Position numbers and translations under genes: made by a program. A DNA stretch of 64,000 nucleotides from Aphanomyces cochlioides (Eukaryota; Oomycota; Saprolegniomycetes; Saprolegniales; Verrucalvaceae): contig JAHQRK010000045.1 in NCBI GenBank assembly GCA_019828595.1, positions 1 through 64,000 on the forward strand. Reading direction: 5' to 3'. The notes beneath the pieces are model-generated. The model saw only the letters and a list, made by a program, of their open reading frames with translations, did not search any database and was not told the origin of the DNA. Below, one piece after another: positions 1 through 12,800 of the stretch (within the stretch, counting starts at the first letter, position 1; each line of letters opens with the position of its first letter).

Positions 1-2515
1 AAAAGTGGCATCGAGATGCAGTTTGTGGGGTATGCTTGGGACTCTTGCGTGTTGATTTCGGACCAAGTTGGTGCTTGGTCGTCCACCACACGAGCATGAC
101 ACCTTTCAAACATGCCAGACATGGCGAGTGGGTATCTCGATGGGGTCGAGATATGCATGTGGCACGTGGGTACCAAGTGGAGAAAAAGTGGCATCGAGAT
201 GCAGTTTGTGGGTATGCTTGGGACTCTTGCGTGTTGATTTCGGACCAAGTTGGTGCTTGGTCGTCCACCACACGAGCATGACACCTTTCAAACATGCCAG
301 ACATGGCGAGTGGGTATCTCGATGGGGTCGAGATATGCATGTGGCACGTGGGTACCAAGTGGAGAAAAAAGTGACATCGATACCAGTTCCGTGGTATGCT
401 TGGGACTCTTGCGTGTTGATTTCGGACCAAGTTGGTGCTTGGTCGTCCACCACACGAGCATGACACCTTTCAAACATGCCAGACATGGCGAGTGGGTATC
501 TCGATGGGGTCGAGATATGCATGTGGGCACGTGGGTACCAAGTGGAGAAAAAAGTGGCATCGAGATGCAGTTTGTGGGGTATGCTTGGGACTCTTGCGTG
601 TTGATTTCGGACCAAGTTGGTGCTTGGTCGTCCACCACACGAGCATGACACCTTTCAAACATGCCAGACATGGCGGTGAGTGGATCGATGGGGTCGAGAT
701 GTGCATGTGGCACGTGGGTACCAAGTGGAGAAAAAGTGGCATCGAGATGCAGTTTGTGGGGTATGCTTGGGGACTCTTGCGTGTTGATTTCGGACCAAGT
801 TGGTGCTTGGTCGTCCACCACACGAGCATGACACCTTTCAAACATGCCAGACATGGCGAGTGGGTGTCTCGATGGGGTCGAGATGGACCAATGCATGTGG
901 CACGTGGGTACCAAGTGGAGAAAAAAGTGGCATCGAGATGCAGTTTGTGGGGTATGCTGGGACTCTTGCGTGTTGATTTCGGACCAAGTTGGTGCTTGGT
1001 CGTCCACCACACGAGCATGACACCTTTCAAAAACATGCCAGACATGGCGAGTGGGTGTCTCGATGGGGTCGAGATATGCATGTGGCACGTGGGTACCAAG
1101 TGGAGAAAAAGTGGCATCGAGATGCAGTTTGTGGGGTATGCTTGGGGACTCTTGCGTGTTGATTTCGGACCAAGTTGGTGCTTGGTCGTCCACCACACGA
1201 GCATGACACCTTTCAAACATGCCAGACATGGCGAGTGGGTGTCTCGATGGGGTCGAGATATGCATGTGGCACGTGGGTACCAAGTGGAGAAAAAGTGGCA
1301 TCGAGATGCAGTTTGTGGGGTATGCTTGGGACTCTTGCGTGTTGATTTCGGACCAAGTTGGTGCTTGGTCGTCCACCACACGAGCATGACACCTTTCAAA
1401 CATGCCAGACATGGCGAGTGGGTATCGTCGATGGGGTCGAGATATGCATGTGGCACGTGGGTACCAAGTGGAGAAAAAGTGGCATCGAGATGCAGTTTGT
1501 GGGGTATGCTTGGGACTCTTGCGTGTTGATTTCGGACCAAGTTGGTGCTTGGTCGTCCACCACACGAGCATGACACCTTTCAAACATGCCAGACATGGCG
1601 AGTGGGTATCTCGATGGGGTCGAGATATGCATGTGGCACGTGGGTACCAAGTGGAGAAAAAGTGGCATCGAGATGCAGTTTGTGGGGTATGCTTGGGACT
1701 CTTGCGTGTTGATTTCGGACCAAGTTGGTGCTTGGTCGTCCACCACACGAGCATGACACCTTTCAAACATGCCAGACATGGCGAGTGGGTATCTCGATGG
1801 GGTCGAGATATGCATGTGGCACGTGGGTACCAAGTGGAGAAAAGTGGCATCGAGATGCAGTTTGTGGGGTATGCTTGGGACTCTTGCGTGTTGATTTCGG
1901 ACCAAGTTGGTGCTTGGTCGTCCACCACACGAGCATGACACCTTTCAAACATGCCAGACGTGGCGAGTGGGTGTCTCGATGGGGTCGAGATATGCATGTG
2001 GCACGTGGGTACCAAGTGGAGAAAAAAGTGGCATCGAGATGCAGTTTGTGGGGTATGCTTGGGACTCTTGCGTGTTGATTTCGGACCAAGTTGGTGCTTG
2101 GTCGTCCACCACACGAGCATGACACCTTTCAAACATGCCAGACATGGCGAGTGGGTATCTCAATGGGGTCGAGATATGCATGTGGCACGTGGGTACCAAG
2201 TGGAGAAAAAGTGGCATCGAGATGCAGTTTGTGGGGTATGCTTGGGACTCTTGCGTGTTGATTTCGGACCAAGTTGGTGCTTGGTCGTCCACCACACGAG
2301 CATGACACCTTTCAAACATGCCAGACATGGCGAGTGGGTATCTCGATGGGGTCGAGATATGCATGTGGCACGTGGGTACCAAGTGGAGAAAAAGTGGCAT
2401 CGAGATGCAGTTTGTGGGGTATGCTTGGGACTCTCGCGTGTTGATTTCGGAACAAGTTGGTGCTTGGTCGTCCACCACACGAGCATGACACCTTTCAAAC
2501 ATGCCAGACATGGCG
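1..2515 (+). repeat. Satellite array, type A 183-bp monomers, indel-rich
   Basis: About 14 head-to-tail monomers of the satellite that dominates the window, counted from the recurring GATTTCGGA motif at roughly 180-188 bp spacing. From about 2050 rightwards the monomers are regular at 183 bp. Further left nearly every monomer carries an insertion or deletion, for example an extra A in the A5 run near 549 and 2015, an extra GTC near 1424, extra bases near 886-891 and a garbled stretch near 370-392. The array continues beyond the left edge. It is interrupted at 2516 by a LINE and resumes at 9807. No gene is supported here: the short reading frames are fragments of the repeat. Confidence 0.97.
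2504..2515. repeat. Target-site duplication of LINE copy 1, left copy
   Basis: The 12 bases CCAGACATGGCG directly abut the 3' end of the minus-strand LINE. They recur at 9807-9818 next to its 5' end. Both are ordinary satellite sequence, so the LINE inserted into a pre-existing monomer. The boundary is ambiguous by one G. Confidence 0.85.
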
Positions 2516-2577
2516 GAAAACAGAATATGGCAAAGTGGTCATTGAACAGGAGATGAAGTGGTGAGCCGTCAGCTCAC
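2516..2577 (-). other. Short 3' UTR of LINE copy 1
   Basis: Downstream of the ORF2 stop, the sequence matches the first 64 bp or so of the copy 3 3' UTR (43888-43951). It then stops at the motif TTCTGTTTTCC and passes straight into satellite. The AAAATAAGG..CATTTAACC terminus seen in copies 2, 3 and 5 is missing. Confidence 0.85.
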
Positions 2578-5500
2578 TCATGAAACGACACTGTCAGGAA
2601 TGGCGTGTTGACGTAACCAGGGGTCCGAAGATAGATGCTTGAGCACATTGAATACCTTGGTGTATCCCTTCTTGAGAGGGAGATCAACCAGGAGCTGTTG
2701 TAGATGTAGCTTGATCAAAGAGGCAGCATGAATGGCAACTTCCATCGGACTCTTCGCTGTGAGGTCGGGTCGAAAGGTGCGATCGGCACGTTGGAGCCAT
2801 ATTTGATAATACACGCAGGCTCGGACAATCGGCCAGATCTTCAGATAGCCACGGATGTAGTATCCATCGGACGGCTTGGGCGTCTCGTAGAACATTTCCA
2901 GACACGTGGACGGAAAGGAACACTCGAGCAGTCGCTGGATTGTCTTGAAGAAATACCAAACAGATTGACCATATCCACAAGAGAACAGGAAATGCTCGTA
3001 CGTCTCATTGACACGACAGAAGACACACGTCGGCTTGGGGTCTTGGTACTGAAACAGATATTGCATGGCGTTGGCGCGGAGAAGGGTCTTGAAAATGAAC
3101 TCTCCATATCGAGGGAGAATGTGGTCGGGTTGGAGGAAGGCGGCAAGTTGGGTAAGGCGCTTGGGGTCTTCGTAAAAGTTGGATGGCAGGTTGAGATGCT
3201 TGGTAGGAAGAATGGACGAGCTGACAGCTGGAGAAGCTCTGATCTTAGCCGATTTCGAAGTCGCAAGCGCCAACAAGATCGGACTCGAGTCAGGGTGAAT
3301 CATCCAGTGCCATTCCATCCATTCAGAGCTTGGCGTCGGCAAGTGGAACACGGGAGCATCCTCTTCAGAAACAATCTCAAACAATCGTGATAACTTGGTC
3401 ACCAAGATTGAGATCCATTGTTTCGTTGGAGGGACAAAATTGGCTTGGCGGCAGGCACGGTTGATTTTGTCGAACAAGATCGAAGCTGGCCAAACTCGCT
3501 GACACGGAGTCAACAAATGCGACAACTTCGTGATGTGAAGCGAAGCCAATACATTGGCTTGGTCTTGCGTCGATGTAGAGCACTGATCGTATAGGTCTTC
3601 GAGTCCAGGCAGATACGAGTTGTGCCAAAGGGGAACATCCAAAGATGAGATGTGATTTGGACAGCCGTACGGAGTCCAGCGGGATTCAAACCAGCTACTC
3701 AATAAGGCTTTCCACATTGGAGTGATATTGGGATTCTTGTACAGTTGTCTGATGAATGCAGAAGAGCCATTTGCCAAGAGGAGATCTCGGGGAACCCCAT
3801 GGATGAAAAGCCTTCTCGAGGAGAGTATAGCCCGGCGTAATCCAGGCGGACATGGCAGACTTGCGGGGTGGGGTGGTGATGGCTTGAATGCATCTGATCA
3901 TGACAGAGCGGTTGTGTTGTTGCCATAAAGCAAGTGCATGGTGCAGGCCTAAGCCACCGGACTTCTTCGGCATGAATATGATCTCCTTTTTGATCAAACG
4001 GAGGCCATGGACAGAGGAGGATGGGTTGATTTCTTCACCATGCATAAATTGAAGCATGGCCTTGTCGATCTTTTTGGCCAGGTCTTTGTCGGCAGGGACA
4101 AAAGCCAGTTGGTACCATAACACAGGCAGACATATGCTGTGCAGGATAGTGACTTTTCCGGCCATGGTTCGAGCCTTGTAGAGCCACAAAGACAAGCGAG
4201 CCACAAACTTCTCAAACACGTAATTGAAACGTGCCAATGGAGAAAGATTGGGCGCAACCAAGATACCAAGAGCCTTCACGGGACTGTCGGAAGTAACTTG
4301 TAGTGAGGCAAGGTTCCCATTCAACTGGCTGTAGGTCAGAATTTGGGTCTTGTCTACGTTGAGTCGGAAACCAGACTTGTCGCAAAAGGTTTGAACCAAT
4401 GCAAGCTGCCGGTGGAGGCACGTCTCATTTGCCGCATAGAGTTGCGAGTCGTCGGCAAAGTAACTCCCAGTGTGGTAGCGATCCCCACACTTGATGCCAT
4501 AGTTGGAGTGTTGCCGTAGGAGTTGGCACATCGGTTCCAAAGCGATCACAAACAGAAGTGGCGACAGTGGATCACCTTGCAACACACCGCGTGAGATGTG
4601 AACTGGCTTGGACAAGAAGCCGTTCACCAAGATGCGAGACTTGCGGCCCGAGTACAGTACGCGAACCATGTCAACAAAGGTTTCGGGAAAGCCATAGTGA
4701 CGGAGGACGCGGAGCAAGTACGCGTGGTCCACGCGATCAAAAGCTTTCTCAAAGTCAAGCAGTGCCACCATCGAGGACGGACTGTGTAGTTTGATGTGGT
4801 GCAGCATGTCATCCAGTCGTGCAATATTGGTTTGGATATTGCTTCGACGGATAAAGCCTTGCTGGTCCGGGTGGATGATGTGTCGAATGTGGCGCTGGAG
4901 TCGATAAGCCAGAATACTCGTCAGGATTTTCACATCCGTGTTGAGTAGGCTAATGGGCCGATAGTTCTTGGCCTGTGACTTGGGGCCTTTCTTGTGCAGC
5001 AACACCAGCGTACTGACAAGTTGCATGGGAGTCAAGCGAGGGTGAGAATGGAGCTGGTGTGTGAATAGCAGCTCCAATACCAACGACCACTTGTGAGGTG
5101 CAAGTTTGAGGACTTCGAATGGCAGAGCGTTGGGACCTGGCGCTGAGTTCGAACTGCTGTGTCGAATAGCATGATAGAACTCGTTGGCGCGCAAGGGAGC
5201 CGACAGCTCTTTCTGGGCTTGCTCTGGCAGTTGCTTGTGTCGAGTCAATGGGGTCAGAAATGACGACACTTCGTCTCCAGATCGCTGCACCTCGGGAGCT
5301 GCAAACAAGTCCTTGTAGTAGTCGACCAGGACGTCAGACATGCCTTGTTGATTGGAGACAACATTTCCATTGACATCCACCAACTCTTTGAAGACTGTCT
5401 TCTTCAAGGGGTAGGGACAGGGGACATGAAGTGGAACTTGGACGAGCGCTCTGCTTTGTACAAGTGAAGTTGGAACGCCTGGTCTTGACGAAACTGCTTG

Positions 5501-6633
5501 TCTCGATCTTGCAGCTCGTGAATTTGCTTTTGAAGGTCTCGCACTCGATCCACCAGCACTGAATCTTGACGCATGTTGGGGACTTGCAAAAGCGAAGCGA
5601 TCTCGACAGCTAACTTCTTCAACGGCAGACGTTGTTTCTCCAATCGTTGAGAATGGAATTCTTTGAGTTGGGAGCGGATATCATTGACCAGCATGTCGTA
5701 GGCCTTGGAGATATTGTGGAATGTTGGAGACTTGTCCAAAAATCGATCCAGACATCCATGAACAATCTCGGCCGCTCGTGGTAGACGAAGTAGCCAAGTT
5801 GGAGCTTTCCATGATCCAGAGCCATGGCGCAATGTTTGACGCTTTGTGATGATACGACAAGCCACGTGGTCAGCCTGTGGAACGTGTGGCATGTGCGTCG
5901 CCTTCCAATGACGAAGACCCGCCAAGGTGGACGAACAAAAGATGTAGTCGAGTCGGTTGGTGAGTGTGGGACTTGTGAAGGTTCTTGCCACGGGGTTTTG
6001 ACGGCGAAACAGATCCACCAGAGACAAACTGTGCATCCATTGTTCCAGTTGAAGGGTGCCGGCCATGGTGGAGGTACTGGGTCTCAACGAATCCAAATCT
6101 TTGTTGAGAGTGCAGTTGAAATCTCCTCCAACAATGTGGAGCGCATGTGGAGGAAAGTCGCGTGGCAATTCTTCGAAGTAACTTGCTCGTTCTTGGAAGG
6201 CTGCCGGCGCATAGATATTGTGGAGAACGACTGTCAGTGGACCCAGAGTACATCGCACTTGTAGATAACGACCACGAAGCACTGGGTTGTCATGAGGGAC
6301 TTGAGTGGCGTTCTTCAAAGGAGAGTGAGGATGTATCAACGTAGCCAGACCTCCAGTGGCTGGCGACGTGGATACTTCAGGGTAAATAGGCTCTTCAAAG
6401 AACAAAGAGCCTTCGTGGTTTGTGATGCGTTGCCAATGGAACGCAACACGGTCGTGGAGACTTGGCGTGCGGAAACGGGTTTCTTGGATAAAGGAAACGT
6501 CGTGAACACTTGATAGTTTGTCGAGGATGTACCGATGACTGTTGGAGAAGCCATTGGTGTTGAGGGAGATGATTTGTGGGTCCCAGTCCACGAGTTCAGT
6601 TGGGACATCGGAGAAGTTGTTGTCAATCATCAC
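2578..6633 (-). pseudogene. LINE ORF2: APE endonuclease / reverse transcriptase / zinc knuckle (frameshifted)
   Basis: Encodes the retrotransposition polyprotein, about 1,350 residues. The N-terminal endonuclease shows SLNTNG, IQETR, GGDFNC, LDYIF and ADHVACR. This is the EEP/APE series with ADH in place of the usual SDH. A charged helical region follows. The reverse transcriptase shows ALLDFEKAFDRVD, GVLQGDPLSPLL and the catalytic YFADDSQLYA. Near the C-terminus CVFC-x9-H-x4-C forms a CCHC zinc-binding segment of the zf-RVT type. The start at 6633 is the first Met, about 75 bp after ORF1. The frame breaks near 5405 (one C fewer than copy 3) and near 3790 (C4 against C6 in copy 3), giving three reading-frame pieces. 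Both breaks lie in homopolymers, so sequencing error is a live alternative to true inactivation. Confidence 0.92.
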
Positions 6634-6708
6634 GAGTACAGATGAAAATGAGTAGAATGGAGGGGTCAGAGGGGAGGTTGAAATGGATTGAAGCAGGGGA
6701 TAGAAGCC

Positions 6709-9700
6709 TTAGAGTTGATCGTCCTCCAAATCGAGGGGATCAATTTCGTCGGCGTTCATGGAGTGGTGAGCTTTGCTGCAGAGCTCGTCGATGTGGTAAT
6801 TGTTGGTGATGCTTTTGAGCATCGAGATGGCCGACAAGACGGGAGCCGGCAAAGTGAACTTCTCGAGATTGTCGCTGAAGTTTTCGATCAAAGCAAACAG
6901 CGACCAGTCCGTCAAGCAGTTGGTGTCAGGCAATCTTGTTGCTTCTTGGTTCAATAGAACAGTCAGTGCCTCCGAGTTTGTGTAGAGGTCTGGGGCCCGA
7001 TTTGAGAGGAATAAGTCAATCGTAGCAAGTGCAAAGAGGATGCGCTTGATCTCTGGTATGTCCGTGGTCAATTCTTCCAAGATTTCTGACGGGTGAATCT
7101 TGTATTGAGCCATGAAGTTGACGTGATGTTTGTAGTTGTGAGGCTTGCCTTGAGCTTTTAACAAAGCCATCTTGCGCTCAATAGTCTTGGTTGCAACAAG
7201 TGACTGAAACAAACTGAGGTCTTCATCTTGTGCGTACATAGCATGTGCAACGAGCTGAGGATCATCTCGCAAAATGCGTTGACATTCGGTGATACTGCCT
7301 TCGACTTTCTTGTCTCGAATGATCTTCTTCGCCAATTCGAGGTGGGCTGCAGCAGACTTGTTAAGTCGTTGTTTCTTCGCTTTGCCTTTGGTCTTTTTCG
7401 GGCGTGGCGCACTTGAATCTTCCAATACAATTCGAGGCACTGCAAAGTCTTCAAACGAGAGTTCCACGTCGTCTTCTTCGAGGATATGAAAACGGTTGGA
7501 TGTCGGCAGGGGATCCAAACGTGGGGACGAAGGCAAAGTACGTTTTGGAGCTGGTCCAGACCGGTAGCCCGTTACCAATTGAAGGTCCAGCGAGTTCTTG
7601 GGCTGCTCACTTGGTGGAGCAAGAGCGGGCGATTCGTTGGTAGACATTTCCACATCTTCTTGTTGTTTGTCTTGTCCATTGTTGTTAGGGGGATCGCTGT
7701 CACCAGACATATCGACATCAGAGCCATGAGAAGGAGCTGTTGGCTGTGGTTGTTCATCTTGACCATCTTCAGATGCCTCAGTTGAGTCGGCCTTGCCTTC
7801 CGCATTTGTTCCAGGGTCTTGATCATGATCGTCTCCATCATCTTCAGGTTCTTTTTCTCCTGACGGAGGAGATTTTGCCGCTGCCTTGGCCGCTTTTGCC
7901 TTCGCTTTTTCAGCCTTGGCCTCTGCACGTCGTGAAACAATCGACGGAGGCAATGTCTTGTTCAGAGCAGCGATCTTGTGCTGAAACACGACGACAAAAG
8001 GCTGACCCGACGGATCCGTAATGGTGATTTCGCGTAGTGCGTCGCCGGATTTTGGCACCAGCACTGCAGGAGGCGCAGACGACTTGAAAATGACTCTCAA
8101 ATGCGGCGACTTGATGTTCTGACCAGCAGTAGGGTTGAATGCTGCTATCACTGACTTGGTCAATGCAGCCATTTTCTTGACAATCGCCTTGGCCATCGAA
8201 GGGTGACTGACCTTGTTGAACGTAACGTAGTAGTTGTTGCCATAACGCGAGTACTTGGGAACCAGGAAGTCTTTGCCACCAAGTCGAAACGTTGTGCCTC
8301 CCATTTCCACGCACGTAGACAAGTTGTAACTTGAGATCACAATGGTCTGTGGGTTCTTCTTGTGGATCAAAATGTTCGGAAATTTGGAGCCCCATAACGA
8401 ACCAGGATTTTCCTTGACAAATTGATCGCAGATGACTTTTTCGGACCAGTCCTTGTAGGCTTCGCCCAACTTGACTGTGAGCTCGTACACTTGGGACTGG
8501 GGGTGAGCAAAATGTTTTCAATGAAGGCGTCCATGTCACCAGAGTCTTTGTAGAATGCGTCCGCCATGGCCTCGCATCGCGCAATATCGTCATCGGCAAT
8601 AGCATGAGCACCAGTGTTGCGATGTTTCGCGCCTTTGGGGGCATTGCCTTGCTTGGAATCTTTCTTGGACGAAGCTGAATCCTTGCCGGGAGTCTTTTGC
8701 GTCCATGGATTGGCCTTTTCAGCGTTTTGTTGCTCTTGATCGCCTTGTATTTTGTCTGCCGCGGTAGGAGGATCAACAGCGCCATTTCCTTGAGCAACGG
8801 ATTTGTCGACAATGTCTTGATTTGACTGGTCATTGTCATTGTTTGTCGATTGTTCCTCTTGAATAACTTCTCCAGGAGTATCACACGGCTTCGCTTGGCC
8901 GTTAATGTCGCCTGACCCATCAACCTCAGAGTGAATTTGAGTATTTCCCTCGTCGGTTAAGGCCTCGGTTTCAGTAGAATCCTTCCCCTCGGCGTCTCCA
9001 GAGACCATATCCACGTCCTCTTGAGATTTTTCTTCTTCCTCTCCCGTTCTAGGAGGCTCAGCACAGGGGGCGACGCGGTTGGTGGCTGCTGGCTCAGTCC
9101 CATTGGTCACGAGAAAGGCCGGGGCCAGACCCCCAGTGACAGGGGTAGAAGGGGAATCCATGCCATCCCCGCAGCACGGTGACTGGGGTACACCATTGCT
9201 CCGGCGAGAACCCAAATCGGGATACCGCCCCCGCCCCTCCGAAGAGGCCCCTGGGGGGAAGTAGACAGAACCGCAGGGTGTGCCCATAGGGGGGGCCCTC
9301 GTAGCCTCTAGGGCTGGCATGGACCCCGTTTTCTCGCCGCCTTCACTGGGGATCGACTCCAATTGGAGTCCAGGGAAGCAGCCACCACAGGCACAAGGCC
9401 CCAGTGGTTCGCCCTCCTGAGTGAGGGCTTCGCTAGACAAGTTAACGACAGTGGTCTGGGGGTCAACCACTGACCCACTGAGGTTGACCCCCCTGGAACT
9501 CCGGCGAGTGGAGCACCAGGTGAAGCGCTGGGGGAGCGAGACGCAGATTGGTCTCCAGAGACGCTGTTGGGATCGAACTCGACCTCCACTTCGGCCCTAG
9601 GGTTAGGTGTAGAGACATTACTCACACCACTTCCGCCATCCTGATTGGACGACGAAAGTGGGTGAGGTGATACAATACCTGGAATGATGGTGACTCCGTG

Positions 9701-9745
9701 AGTGTTGGTCTCACGGAGCTCGGAACAGCTGTTGGCGTTGGACAT
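6709..9745 (-). pseudogene. LINE ORF1, nucleic-acid-binding-type protein (frameshifted)
   Basis: First ORF of the LINE, about 1,010 residues, starting MSNANSCSE at 9745. N-terminal Ser/Pro-rich region with a small Cys cluster (CACGGC, near residue 118); a long acidic, Gln/Asn-rich stretch; a conserved globular core of about 220 residues beginning DDDIARCEAMAD and including TTFRLGGKDFLVPKYSRYG; an Ala/Lys-rich helix; another acidic linker; a Lys-rich patch (RPKKTKGKAKKQ); and an all-helical C-terminus. I recognise no named domain. The RNA-binding chaperone role is inferred from its position upstream of ORF2. The frame breaks near 9490 (G6 against G7 in copies 3 and 4) and near 8500 (C5 against C6 in copy 3). 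It is intact by consensus but broken in this copy. Confidence 0.85.
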
Positions 9746-9806
9746 TTTGAGCGCGGCGGCACTTGATAACTTCTTGACTTGAGGGGTACGAGGCAAATTC
9801 GGAAGT

Positions 9807-9818
9807 CCAGACATGGCG
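9807..9818. repeat. Target-site duplication of LINE copy 1, right copy
   Basis: Second copy of CCAGACATGGCG. It immediately follows the LINE 5' end and continues into regular satellite (AGTGGGTATC). Confidence 0.85.
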
Positions 9819-12800
9819 AGTGGGTATCTCGATGGGGTCGAGATATGCATGTGGCACGTGGGTACCAAGTGGAGAAAAAGTGGCATCGAGATGCAGTTTG
9901 TGGGGTATGCTTGGGACTCTTGCGTGTTGATTTCGGACCAAGTTGGTGCTTGGTCGTCCACCACACGAGCATGACACCTTTCAAACATGCCAGACATGGC
10001 GAGTGGGTATCTCGATGGGGTCGAGATATGCATGTGGCACGTGGGTACCAAGTGGAGAAAAAGTGGCATCGAGATGCAGTTTGTGGGGTATGCTTGGGAC
10101 TCTTGCGTGTTGATTTCGGAACAAGTTGGTGCTTGGTCGTCCACCACACGAGCATGACACCTTTCAAACATGCCAGACATGGCGAGTGGGTATCTCGATG
10201 GGGTCGAGATATGCATGTGGCACGTGGGTACCAAGTGGAGAAAAAGTGGCATCGAGATGCAGTTTGTGGGGTATGCTTGGGACTCTTGCGTGTTGATTTC
10301 GGACCAAGTTGGTGCTTGGTCGTCCACCACACGAGCATGACACCATTCAAACATGCCAGACGTGGCGAGTGGGTATCTCGATGGGGTCGAGATATGCATG
10401 TGGCACGTGGGTACCAAGTGGAGAAAAAGTGGCATCGAGATGCAGTTTGTGGGGTATGCTTGGGACTCTTGCGTGTTGATTTCGGACCAAGTTGGTGCTT
10501 GGTCGTCCACCACACGAGCATGACACCTTTCAAACATGCCAGACATGGCGAGTGGGTATCTCGATGGGGTCGAGATATGCATGTGGCACGTGGGTACCAA
10601 GTGGAGAAAAAGTGGCATCGAGATGCAGTTTGTGGGGTATGCTTGGGACTCTTGCGTGTTGATTTCGGACCAAGTTGGTGCTTGGTCGTCCACCACACGA
10701 GCATGACACCTTTCAAACATGCCAGACGTGGCGAGTGGGTGTCTCGATGGGGTCGAGATATGCATGTGGCACGTGGGTACCAAGTGGAGAAAAAGTGGCA
10801 TCGAGATGCAGTTTGTGGGGTATGCTTGGGACTCTTGCGTGTTGATTTCGGACCAAGTTGGTGCTTGGTCGTCCACCACACGAGCATGACACCATTCAAA
10901 CATGCCAGACGTGGCGAGTGGGTATCTCGATGGGGTCGAGATATGCATGTGGCACGTGGGTACCAAGTGGAGAAAAAGTGGCATCGAGATGCAGTTTGTG
11001 GGGTATGCTTGGGACTCTTGCGTGTTGATTTCGGACCAAGTTGGTGCTTGGTCGTCCACCACACGAGCATGACACCTTTCAAACATGCCAGACATGGCGA
11101 GTGGGTATCTCGATGGGGTCGAGATATGCATGTGGCACGTGGGTACCAAGTGGAGAAAAAGTGGCATCGAGATGCAGTTTGTGGGGTATGCTTGGGACTC
11201 TTGCGTGTTGATTTCGGACCAAGTTGGTGCTTGGTCGTCCACCACACGAGCATGACACCTTTCAAACATGCCAGACATGGCGAGTGGGTATCTCGATGGG
11301 GTCGAGATATGCATGTGGCACGTGGGTACCAAGTGGAGAAAAAGTGGCATCGAGATGCAGTTTGTGGGGTATGCTTGGGACTCTTGCGTGTTGATTTCGG
11401 AACAAGTTGGTGCTTGGTCGTCCACCACACGAGCATGACACCTTTCAAACATGCCAGACGTGGCGAGTGGGTGTCTCGATGGGGTCGAGATATGCATGTG
11501 GCACGTGGGTACCAAGTGGAGAAAAAGTGGCATCGAGATGCAGTTTGTGGGGTATGCTTGGGACTCTTGCGTGTTGATTTCGGAACAAGTTGGTGCTTGG
11601 TCGTCCACCACACGAGCATGACACCTTTCAAACATGCCAGACGTGGCGAGTGGGTGTCTCGATGGGGTCGAGATATGCATGTGGCACGTGGGTACCAAGT
11701 GGAGAAAAAGTGGCATCGAGATGCAGTTTGTGGGGTATGCTTGGGACTCTTGCGTGTTGATTTCGGACCAAGTTGGTGCTTGGTCGTCCACCACACGAGC
11801 ATGACACCTTTCAAACATGCCAGACATGGCGAGTGGGTGTCTCGATGGGGTCGAGATATGCATGTGGCACGTGGGTACCAAGTGGAGAAAAAGTGGCATC
11901 GAGATGCAGTTTGTGGGGTATGCTTGGGACTCTTGCGTGTTGATTTCGGACCAAGTTGGTGCTTGGTCGTCCACCACACGAGCATGACACCTTTCAAACA
12001 TGCCAGACATGGCGAGTGGGTATCTCGATGGGGTCGAGATATGCATGTGGCACGTGGGTACCAAGTGGAGAAAAAGTGGCATCGAGATGCAGTTTGTGGG
12101 GTATGCTTGGGACTCTTGCGTGTTGATTTCGGACCAAGTTGGTGCTTGGTCGTCCACCACACGAGCATGACACCTTTCAAACATGCCAGACATGGCGAGT
12201 GGGTATCTCGATGGGGTCGAGATATGCATGTGGCACGTGGGTACCAAGTGGAGAAAAAGTGGCATCGAGATGCAGTTTGTGGGGTATGCTTGGGACTCTT
12301 GCGTGTTGATTTCGGACCAAGTTGGTGCTTGGTCGCCCACCACACGAGCATGACACCTTTCAAACATGCCAGACGTGGCGAGTGGGTGTCTCGATGGGGT
12401 CGAGATATGCATGTGGCACGTGGGTACCAAGTGGAGAAAAAGTGGCATCGAGATGCAGTTTGTGGGGTATGCTTGGGACTCTCGCGTGTTGATTTCGGAC
12501 CAAGTTGGTGCTTGGTCGTCCACCACACGAGCATGACACCTTTCAAACATGCCAGACGTGGCGAGTGGGTGTCTCGATGGGGTCGAGATATGCATGTGGC
12601 ACGTGGGTACCAAGTGGAGAAAAAGTGGCATCGAGATGCAGTTTGTGGGGTATGCTTGGGACTCTCGCGTGTTGATTTCGGAACAAGTTGGTGCTTGGTC
12701 GTCCACCACACGAGCATGACACCTTTCAAACATGCCAGACATGGCGAGTGGGTATCTCGATGGGGTCGAGATATGCATGTGGCACGTGGGTACCAAGTGG

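Larger units (their letters stand above)
2516..9806 (-). mobile_element. LINE (non-LTR retrotransposon), copy 1, near full length
   Basis: A 7.3-kb two-ORF LINE lying on the minus strand inside the satellite. The 5' end (9806) starts ACTTCCGAATTTG, as in copies 3 and 4, followed by a 61-bp leader, ORF1 (9745-6709), a gap of about 75 bp, ORF2 (6633-2578) and a short 62-bp 3' UTR. Compared with copy 3 it lacks the last 84 bp of the 3' UTR, yet a 12-bp satellite target-site duplication flanks it exactly. The shorter 3' end is therefore original to the insertion and not a later deletion. There is no poly(A) tail. Domain order (APE endonuclease, RT, zinc knuckle) and the absence of a visible RNase H fit an L1-like group. 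Several single-base frameshifts in C/G runs break both ORFs. Confidence 0.93.

Noticed and set aside
2728..3390. 220-codon frames antisense to LINE ORF2 (also at 35262 and 43075)
   Set aside because: Recur identically in each LINE copy opposite the zinc-knuckle coding strand; shadows of ORF2.
9907..9960. CENP-B-box-like motif TTTCGGACCAAGTTGG in the monomer
   Set aside because: Fits TTCG-N4-A but has TTGG in place of CGGG; two mismatches in the core and no reason to expect CENP-B here.
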